Positions 1 to 5,770 of a stretch of 27,485 nt of DNA are shown here, one piece after another. The notes below the pieces were generated by a model. That model was not told the origin of the DNA and made no database searches. It worked only from the letters and a program-made list of their open reading frames with translations. The first letter of the stretch is position 1. Every line of letters begins with the position of its first letter. This DNA comes from Deltaproteobacteria bacterium. GTDB taxonomy: Bacteria > Desulfobacterota_B > Binatia > UBA9968. Both the position numbers and the translations under genes were made by a program. The stretch lies in contig JACPSF010000018.1 in assembly GCA_016193385.1 (NCBI GenBank), positions 1-27,485 of the forward strand. Reading direction: 5' to 3'.

Positions 1-235
1 GGCCGGGAAGCCGATCCAACAAGGAATCCCAATTTGCTGGCGTGGCTCTTCTGGCCGTGCCACGCTTTTTTCCCGGTCGCTGTGCCCTTGTGTCCGCACC
101 TGCCAGGAGTCGATAGGCCCTTTGGTGCTTTATTAGCTCATCCTTTGAAGCGGCCAGTTCGGAAGTTCGCTGACCTATCTCCTTCTTAAGCCGGTCGATC
201 TCTCTTTTTACAGACGTGATCAGATTTTGGGGCAT
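1..235 (-). CDS. Partial small coiled-coil protein, C-terminus beyond the window
   Basis: An open frame runs from an ATG at 235 to the left edge with no stop (78 codons visible). The start is convincing: GGAGG lies six bases upstream of the ATG on the minus strand. Residues 1-45 form a charged heptad-like helix (VKREIDRLKKEIGQ, then SELAASKDELIKHQ). A basic linker follows (RPGKKRGTARRATP), then the segment NWDSLLDRLP. From memory, a helical coil plus a basic linker plus a W-S/A-LL-RLP segment occurs in many uncharacterised small proteins that end in a winged-helix-like domain. That is a recollection and no family name can be given. The gene is cut by the window edge, so its length and function are unknown. 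Confidence 0.7.
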   Translation of the reverse strand, partial: MPQNLITSVKREIDRLKKEIGQRTSELAASKDELIKHQRAYRLLAGADTRAQRPGKKRGTARRATPANWDSLLDRLPG

Positions 236-365
236 AGGGTTCCTCCAAATATGTTTCTCGTTCTCCTAACACCCCAGGGTTTAGAAAACAACTCGATCCT
301 CTATGCCCTTTAGGCATCATGTATGACCTTTGCGTTGTCCAACACGAATACGGGGTCAGGCAGCG

Positions 366-526
366 GGGCGGGATAAGGGGTCTTTTACGACGGGAAAGCC
401 ATCCATACGATACAAGCGGTGAGTCATGTCGCGCCGTCCTCGCATTCTTAGCCCTTCGATACGGCCCTTCGGGCCACTCAGGACAGGCGGTGGATCTCCA
501 AAAAGCCACGGGCGAGCCTGGCATCC
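366..526. repeat. Dispersed repeat, copy A
   Basis: This stretch matches 2723-2859 in direct orientation. Shared blocks include GGGCGGGATAAGGG, AGCCATCCATACGAT, CGTCCTCGCATT, GGTGGATCTCCA and GGCATCCGCGTTG, in the same order. Copy A has about 38 extra bases (roughly 448-487) between the last two blocks. No protein family was recognised in any frame. The two copies lie on either side of the AbiE toxin-antitoxin genes. The rest of the gap 236-867 holds only the hairpin cluster listed separately. Confidence 0.75.
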
Positions 527-628
527 GCGTTGCCGAATATTGCCTGGTGATCGATCAGTGGCATCTGCTTTTATCCGCCTTCGCAGAAGACCAGGGCCGT
601 AAGGCCGTGGATGAATGGGACCGGCGGA

Positions 629-711
629 CCCTCCGAAGCTCGAAGAGCGAAGGAGGGTGCTTCGGCGGATATCGCCGAAGAAATGAGGCTACCACGGGTG
701 TAAGCGCGTGG
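629..711. other. Hairpin cluster in the gap before the AbiE genes
   Basis: Three hairpins follow one another. The first has two tiers: CCCTCC (629-634) pairs with GGAGGG (652-657) and GCTC (638-641) with GAGC (645-648), separated by GAA on both sides and closed by a GAA loop. The second is TTCGGCG-GATAT-CGCCGAA (661-679), a perfect 7-bp stem. The third is CCACG-N10-CGTGG (692-711). No T-run follows, so this is not a simple terminator. It may be a REP-like element or a small structured RNA; no known RNA family was recognised. Confidence 0.5.
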
Positions 712-867
712 AGGCTTCATGGTCGCGGGGAGATAGACAGCGCTCCGAGGTCATGCCGTAGGTTACGTGAAAAGGCTCCTTTAAATTCCTCTTGGTGGTG
801 ACCTCAGTGGAGCAGACCGAACCCCAGGCGGAATCTGTAGCGGGTGCTAAATCAGAAAGATCGAAAC

Positions 868-1713
868 TCAACTCGCGCTGATGCCGGCCTGACGGAAAGC
901 TCTACGGACAGCACGAAAAACACCATCAAACTCCGGCAATTTTGCCATCTGTCCGGCCAGCCTCTGGCTCCACAATCGTTGGAGCCGGGCATGCTTAGTC
1001 TCCAACCGCCCGCGAATCGTTTCAATGGTTTGGCCGCGAAACTCAAGCTTGCCCGCGATAGCGTCAGTAACTTCCGCCAAGTCCATGTGGGCCTGCTCGC
1101 ATAGATACCAAAGGTCATAAAGGTCGCGCGGTTCGTTCCTCGCCCTATCGCAGACAGCAATGACCTTCTCAGCTGCAATTTCTTTCAGTGAGTAAACCTT
1201 GACGACGGCATTTCCCGGAATGTCTTCGTACTCCTCATAGGCCCGCAGCACAGGTCGCTCTTCGATAGGATAGATCACTTTTTCCCTGATGGTGATGTCC
1301 GTCTTTACTTCTTTTCCGGAAGGAGAGCCTCCCAGAGGGCCCTCATAGGTAAGGTAGAACGTGTGGCTGTTGGCGTGGGGTTGTCGGTCAGAACGAGCAT
1401 AGCGGATTACAACGCCGGAGTCGCGATAACTCTCTTCAAACGCAACGTCGAGATCCTTGCGGATGGATTCGAAAGGCACCTCCTCCGCGAGGGTAAAATC
1501 CAGGTCCTCGGAGAAGCGGTAATCCGGGAAGTAACATTTTTTGAGAGCTGTTCCTCCTTTGAAAAACAGGCGGCTTCGAAGCGGGCTTCGTGAGAGACCG
1601 ACAAGAAACCATGACAGGCAATAATCGCGCTCAAGAACACTTTCGGGAATCCGTCGTTCCCCTGCCTTCGCTAGGCGGTTGGAAAGGACTGAAAGGTTGC
1701 GCTGGGCGATCAA
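868..1713 (-). CDS. abiEii: AbiEii/AbiGii family nucleotidyltransferase toxin
   Basis: This is the toxin of a type IV toxin-antitoxin / abortive infection pair. The family comprises DNA-polymerase-beta-like nucleotidyltransferases; characterised relatives use NTPs, and some modify tRNA. All the expected motifs are visible: FKGGTALKK (residues 51-59), RFSEDLDFTL (66-75, with the metal-binding D-x-D-like pair), TDITIR near 139, SLKEIAAEKV (176-185) and RDLYDLWYL (196-204). The length of 281 aa is normal. The start is a TTG four bases after the stop of the antitoxin gene, so translation is probably coupled. No better ATG precedes the conserved N-terminal segment IPESVLERDYCLSW. The gene looks intact. 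Confidence 0.93.
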   Translation of the reverse strand: MIAQRNLSVLSNRLAKAGERRIPESVLERDYCLSWFLVGLSRSPLRSRLFFKGGTALKKCYFPDYRFSEDLDFTLAEEVPFESIRKDLDVAFEESYRDSGVVIRYARSDRQPHANSHTFYLTYEGPLGGSPSGKEVKTDITIREKVIYPIEERPVLRAYEEYEDIPGNAVVKVYSLKEIAAEKVIAVCDRARNEPRDLYDLWYLCEQAHMDLAEVTDAIAGKLEFRGQTIETIRGRLETKHARLQRLWSQRLAGQMAKLPEFDGVFRAVRRAFRQAGISAS

Positions 1714-1717
1714 GGCG

Positions 1718-2554
1718 TCAGATCCTTACAACCGACAAAAGTTCTTCCGGCTCAACATTCAGACGGAGACGCCAGCGGTGGAGGTGCTTTCCCTGGCTGG
1801 GCAAAACAGGATCCAGAGGAACGTAGGTGTTCGTGAGGCGACTCGTCAGCGCCTTTGCTGTTTCGTCTGATCCCAGCTCGTAGAGTTCCAGCAAATACCC
1901 CAGCCTCCTGATGACAGCGCCGATGTTGAGACGGATCGCATATTCGACAAGGCGCTCCGGATTGACTTTCTCCCGTTGCATCCAGAGACCCTTGGCGACT
2001 TCTGTTATGCCTCCACAGTACTCGGGTTGCTTCAGGCCATCGATGATGGTGCGGTCGATATCGCTGACCCTGACCTTGTCTTGTTTTGTTGCCCAGTGCT
2101 CTTCAATTCCGAAGATCTGTTTTTTCGTGCAGCGGACGAAACGGAATTCTGTCCCCATGATTGAGCGCGCTCGTTTAGGATTAGGGGTGCTCACATAGAC
2201 CACGAGTTGTGGCTGCGTGAGCATCTGGTGCGCCTCCATCGCCGTGGCGTAAGATAGATAATAGTCATCCCCGCTGGCCAGTGCCTTTGCCACAAGCCAG
2301 GGATGGCCCATGTACTCGGTTTCTTTCCCCAACTCGAAGGGAACAAGGATGAAGAGCCCGGGCTTGAGGCGGGTCACCACACCTCTTTCCACGAGCGAGC
2401 GGACGAAGCTCCTGGCTGAGGGATCCGCCAAGCCGGTAATTGCCTTAACATCCCTGACTCCGAACAAGACCTGGTTGCACTCGTGGAGGGTAGTTACGAG
2501 CAACGCAGCCAAAGGTCCGAGCGTCTTGAGGCTATTTTTATGGTTTTGCGGCAT
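1718..2554 (-). CDS. abiEi: AbiEi family antitoxin, transcriptional regulator
   Basis: This is the antitoxin partner of the downstream nucleotidyltransferase. Family members carry an N-terminal winged helix that autoregulates the operon and a C-terminal domain needed to neutralise the toxin. Here the wHTH covers about residues 20-75 (VKAITGLADPSARSFVRSL, then GVVTRLKPGLFILVP). The AbiEi core follows (YLSYATAMEAHQML, FRFVRCTKKQIFG, VSDIDRTIIDGLKQPEYCGG). At 278 aa it is full length. It starts at an ATG a short distance (about 15 nt) below a predicted promoter and lies four bases upstream of the toxin gene. The order antitoxin-toxin matches known abiE loci. Confidence 0.92.
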   Translation of the reverse strand: MPQNHKNSLKTLGPLAALLVTTLHECNQVLFGVRDVKAITGLADPSARSFVRSLVERGVVTRLKPGLFILVPFELGKETEYMGHPWLVAKALASGDDYYLSYATAMEAHQMLTQPQLVVYVSTPNPKRARSIMGTEFRFVRCTKKQIFGIEEHWATKQDKVRVSDIDRTIIDGLKQPEYCGGITEVAKGLWMQREKVNPERLVEYAIRLNIGAVIRRLGYLLELYELGSDETAKALTSRLTNTYVPLDPVLPSQGKHLHRWRLRLNVEPEELLSVVRI

Positions 2555-2571
2555 TCCGTGTATTGCTAATG

Positions 2572-2603
2572 CACATTTTACATATAAAATATGACAAAAT
2601 CAA
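2572..2603 (-). promoter_or_regulatory. Predicted abiE promoter with overlapping palindromic operator
   Basis: Read on the minus strand, TTGATT (2603-2598), a 17-base spacer and TAAAAT (2580-2575) form a good sigma-70-type promoter about 20 bases above the antitoxin ATG. An imperfect palindrome at 2572-2593 (CAnATTTTAnATnTAAAATnTG, 18 of 22 positions symmetric) covers the -10 box. AbiEi proteins are known to bind inverted repeats in their own promoters, so this is the natural candidate operator. Confidence 0.65.
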
Positions 2604-2722
2604 GAGCAGATTTAGGTTTTTATTGTGAAGCGTGCTGCTCGAATGCACGAATAGACTACAGGATATAAACTGCTATCCGCAGTAGTGATCGTGACCGTTT
2701 TCTGAGTTTACTTTGGGTCCCG

Positions 2723-2859
2723 AGGGCGGGATAAGGGACTCCTTTACAAAATGGGAGAGCCATCCATACGATAGGAGCGGTGGGGCATGTTGCGGCGTCC
2801 TCGCATTGTCACCGGTGGATCTCCAAGAAGCCACGAGCGAGCTTGGCATCCGCGTTGCT
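2723..2859. repeat. Dispersed repeat, copy B
   Basis: This is the direct-orientation partner of 366-526, without the approximately 38-base insert. The matching blocks are GGGCGGGATAAGGG, AGCCATCCATACGAT, CGTCCTCGCATT, GGTGGATCTCCA and GGCATCCGCGTTG. It sits just upstream of the abiE promoter region and immediately before the hairpin-bounded element at 2875-3052. Confidence 0.75.
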
Positions 2860-2874
2860 TTAATCGAAGGTAAA

Positions 2875-3052
2875 CCCCCAGCTCTGCTGGGGGACTCGCA
2901 GAGTTTGACAGTTCCGGGAGAATGCTTTTCAAGTTGGGGTAAAAGGACTTACGACTGCAAATCATGCTGGTTTTTTGTTTTGCTTTTTTAACGTTTGCGG
3001 ATAGGCCCCTTTGAGGGGCCAGCAAACGTCAAGCCTCCGGCTCTGCCGGAGG
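2875..3052. mobile_element. Candidate palindrome-bounded non-autonomous element (IS200/REP-like)
   Basis: Two hairpins of identical design bound this segment: CCCCCAGC-TCT-GCTGGGGG (2875-2893) and CCTCCGGC-TCT-GCCGGAGG (3034-3052), both with perfect 8-bp stems and a TCT loop. Between them lies a larger stem, ACGTTTGC (2991-2998) with GCAAACGT (3022-3029), enclosing GGCCCC-TTTGA-GGGGCC (3004-3020), preceded by a T-rich tract. No transposase gene is inside. IS200/IS605 and REP-associated (RAYT) elements use such subterminal hairpins, so this could be a transposase-less derivative. The remaining bases 3053-3229 show nothing recognisable. Confidence 0.4.
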
Positions 3053-3229
3053 TACATGACGCGGTGCGGGGCCTTGCGCTATCCCTCTCTTTCCATCGGG
3101 ACCTAAGGTTGCCCGTTAAAAGCTATCCTAACTTTTTTCCGCGAGATTGCTTCAGATTGGGTTGTAGGAGAATTCAGTCCAATCTCACGCATGAAGTATT
3201 TGTCAACAAAAGGCTTGACCCGTTCCCCG

Positions 3230-4300
3230 TTAAATCAAGCCGACGGCACGTAACAGATGGTTCCCCCGGGCAGGCGCTCTGGATGAGCTCTGCTGGTCAC
3301 AGATTTCAGTGACCTTGATCGGGAAATATCCTGCTAATCCGTCCCATATCACCTCGCAGTGAGGCTTCGGGAAATCGAAGCCGCTAACCACATACGCACC
3401 AAGCTCCCGCTGAAACTCCTTCGGTTGGTACGGATACACGGCATAGAGCTTCAATCCATGACTTTTGATCCCATTCGCAATTACCGCATTGATGTGCTCA
3501 TCATTAAAGCCATAGCCAGCAACCACGAGCTTCCGATCCCCCGCGCATAGAACCTCTTCAAACAACGACTGATACCAGTTAAGAAGTGGTTCTTTCTTGA
3601 GAAGGTCAGTCTTCGCATGTCCGATCACTAGACCAGGTGTTCCATCGTGGAATTGCCAGCTATACGACCCGTGAAGCTTTATATATGCCAATGGACGATA
3701 AGACCTTTTGCTCCAAAAGTCTGCCTTGTATTTTTGCAGCCAATCGTGATCCGGCAGCTTTACCCAGTCGTCTGGTTCAAGTTGCACATCCAGCGTGCCG
3801 TTAAACCACCTTGGGCTCCTCCGAGGCAATCCCGGGATATCAATCGAGATAGTGGTATCTGAGTTCGAGTAAAAGCGCTCCACAAACAAGTCCTGATTCA
3901 GGGTGAAGAAGAACCCACCTGTGCACCTATCTTTAGATCCAGCAAAACGACGAATTAAGTGGCTACATGCCGCTGCTGCACTATTAAGGTGTCGAGGATC
4001 TACATCCCCAGTGCAAATGGCCTCGTGCATTTGCTGATAGGCATTACTTAGACCCGTACGAAAAGAGGATTTTTGCTCATCTCGATAGCCATCCGGTTTC
4101 ATTATCCGATCGTAAATTTTCTCGTAATCCAGCTCGTTGAGCATTTCTTTCCGCAGGTCGAAATCCCGAGTAATTGCCGGTTGGCTTAGTATAGCAGCCC
4201 ACATTTCACTGGCGAGGTACCCGCGAAAATTTTTCGTGAAGCCGGCTCCCGTTAAGAGGATTGTTTCAGCAGGTTTATACCAATCCGCATCCTTGCCCAC
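3230..4300 (-). CDS. SIR2-domain protein, probable defence NADase
   Basis: This is a stand-alone SIR2-like protein. Numbered from the chosen GTG start, it shows the NAD-binding TGAGFTKN (about 17-24), FFFTLNQDLF with the conserved Asn near 135, IKLHGSYSW with the catalytic-type His near 210, and VVAGYGFNDEHIN (about 260-272). In bacteria such SIR2 proteins often act as NAD-depleting effectors of anti-phage systems (Thoeris ThsA and DSR-type proteins are examples); the sequence does not assign it to a named system. An ATG at 4321 is in frame, but GGAGGAGG lies inside its first codons. This places the real start at the GTG 4298-4300, nine bases after that SD. The gene abuts methyltransferase remnants. 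The last 25 residues or so are low in conservation-like features and may be frame extension. Confidence 0.82.
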   Translation of the reverse strand: MGKDADWYKPAETILLTGAGFTKNFRGYLASEMWAAILSQPAITRDFDLRKEMLNELDYEKIYDRIMKPDGYRDEQKSSFRTGLSNAYQQMHEAICTGDVDPRHLNSAAAACSHLIRRFAGSKDRCTGGFFFTLNQDLFVERFYSNSDTTISIDIPGLPRRSPRWFNGTLDVQLEPDDWVKLPDHDWLQKYKADFWSKRSYRPLAYIKLHGSYSWQFHDGTPGLVIGHAKTDLLKKEPLLNWYQSLFEEVLCAGDRKLVVAGYGFNDEHINAVIANGIKSHGLKLYAVYPYQPKEFQRELGAYVVSGFDFPKPHCEVIWDGLAGYFPIKVTEICDQQSSSRAPARGNHLLRAVGLI

Positions 4301-4302
4301 TG

Positions 4303-4670
4303 TTAATGACCCCTCCTCCATTCAGTAATTTCGGAATAAAGCTCCTGGCGGACCACGCCGCGGGACCAGTGGCGACCGTTCATGAAGCCGTATTTGGTCG
4401 AGATCCGCTGAATGGTGAAAGCCTTGAATAGCCGCTGAATCTCGGGGTGATCATTAATGGAGAGAAGAAGCTTAACCTTGCGCCCGTCCGAGATCTCGGC
4501 CATCCGCGCGAAGTCCTCCGGTTTACGGTTTAAAGCTAGGGCGATAACTTTTTATACCATAGTAGGGTTGATTGAGATAGAAGAAGGTGTGCCCCGATCG
4601 TATCGCTCCAGTATCTGGTGGTAAGGCTTGTTTTCGATGTAGAAGGACAAGAGGTCGAGTCTTTTGTTGT
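4303..4670 (-). pseudogene. Decayed D12-class N6-adenine DNA methyltransferase (C-terminal part)
   Basis: Three pieces of one protein read in different minus-strand frames. FYIENKPYHQILERYDR (about 4645-4595) is followed, after a frameshift, by TFFYLNQPYYGIKSYR (about 4590-4540). After another shift come KPEDFARMAE and then KLLLSINDHPEIQRLFKAFT (below 4520). These match the usual order in D12 (Dam-like) methyltransferases: IEN..Y..IL.RYDR, then FYLDPPYYG, then EDF..MAE, then LLSINDHPEI. The catalytic DPPY motif has become NQPY (4559-4573). The N-terminal SAM-binding half is absent. It is a dead remnant next to the SIR2 gene; the end points are approximate. Confidence 0.75.
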
Positions 4671-5042
4671 TTGTCTCGGCGCCTTCACGTTACAGGATTG
4701 GACTCAACGACGCGTCAATTGAAACTCAGAGGGGGTTTTTCGGCGGGTGAATCCTGCGATTTCGGAGAAGAACTGTCTGCTCCCGTTGGGATATTTGTCG
4801 GGGCGTGAGGCAGGAAAACCGGCTATACCTTTGGCCAAAATAGGTTAAGAAACTCAACCAGCCCCCGGCGCGGCACGCCGTAATGAAAGGGAGTCTGCCG
4901 GGAATGAGGCGAAGCAGGGTACGAAGGGGTCCTGAGGAAGAGCCTGGCTTACCAAGGGCGGGAGCGGAATACCCCAAACGAGCGACGCGGCACCCAACTC
5001 GCGCCTTTTACTATCAGCCGCATATGTTGTATTTTAAGGTTC
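4671..5042. other. Gap with no recognisable gene
   Basis: About 370 bases between the methyltransferase remnant and the protease-like gene. Short open frames here have no recognisable motif and no clear ribosome-binding site. A small stem GGCG-CGGCA-CGCC lies near 4867. The upper part may contain further decayed methyltransferase sequence, but no frame matched convincingly. Confidence 0.4.
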
Positions 5043-5666
5043 ATGAACAGTCACCCAAGACAGGCTGTTGAACAGGGCTTCGAGCAAGATCGACTAGATT
5101 ACTGGGCAATGCGGGACGAATTGCTTGCCAAATATTCAGGTAAATGGGTTGCCGTCCATAAAGGGCGTGTAGTAGCCGTGGGTGATGACCCATTGTCCAT
5201 TATGGATCAAGCATTAGCGGAAGACGGGTACGCCTACACTAATAAAGTTGGCGATGAGGACAGAATCGTCGTTCGGCAGCGGCGGGTCTCGTTTCCCTAC
5301 GACGACACCTATTCCCCGACGCCCCTACCCCGCATGGCGGCGGTCCTCTACAACCTTCCGCAAACTAAGAGCAAAACCGTTTCGGATGCCATCCCCGACA
5401 CCGGCGCTGACGTTAGTTGTCTACCGGTGGATGATTGCCAGGATCTCGACCTTTTTCTCTTTCCTTACTACTCAGGCATTTCCCATCCTTTTGGCGGCGT
5501 GAGGCGCGCAGTTATATTTTACGGGGCAAGAGTGGAAGTCGATGGCAAACTCTATAATGCCATTGTGGAGCCAGTGGACGAACGCGAACGACTGGTAGGG
5601 CGGGAGGTCCTCAACCAGATGAAGGTGACCTTCGACGGGCCATCACGAATAACGACTTTCGATTGA
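5043..5666 (+). CDS. DUF5678 domain fused to retropepsin-like aspartic protease
   Basis: The 207-aa product has two parts. Residues 24-75 (LLAKYSGKWVAVHKGRVVAVG followed by DEDRIVVRQ) match the pattern of the small DUF5678 domain. Residues 82-205 look like a single-copy retropepsin fold: the catalytic-type motif DTGADVS is at 119-125 and a closing LVGREVLNQMKVTFDGP at 184-200 resembles the (I/L)-G-R-x-x-L segment of bacterial and retroviral-like aspartyl proteases. Such proteins would act as homodimers, each supplying one Asp. No signal peptide or membrane segment is seen, so it is probably cytosolic; the substrate is unknown. The start is uncertain: AAGG lies only three bases before the ATG at 5043, and the next in-frame ATG (residue 23) would still keep both domains. 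Confidence 0.75.
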   Translation: MNSHPRQAVEQGFEQDRLDYWAMRDELLAKYSGKWVAVHKGRVVAVGDDPLSIMDQALAEDGYAYTNKVGDEDRIVVRQRRVSFPYDDTYSPTPLPRMAAVLYNLPQTKSKTVSDAIPDTGADVSCLPVDDCQDLDLFLFPYYSGISHPFGGVRRAVIFYGARVEVDGKLYNAIVEPVDERERLVGREVLNQMKVTFDGPSRITTFD

Positions 5667-5770
5667 CAGCGGGGATAGAAGTGCGATGGGCCGAGTTTGG
5701 TTCTTTGTTAGCGAAGGGGCTGAGCCATAGCGTGGGCCAAGGCGGGGAGAGAGCTTCGTTCGCACTCAGA

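Noticed and set aside
351..359. CGGGGTCAG motif shared with 17506-17514, considered as an IS200/RAYT end
   Set aside because: The same kind of match also occurs inside the coiled-coil gene near 23516, so it is not specific enough to call an element end.
319..801. A 160-codon plus-strand open frame
   Set aside because: It runs through the dispersed repeat and the hairpin cluster, has no clear ribosome-binding site and no recognisable domain.
4587..4808. Plus-strand open frame opposite the methyltransferase remnant
   Set aside because: The minus strand carries recognisable methyltransferase motifs; the plus-strand frame has none.
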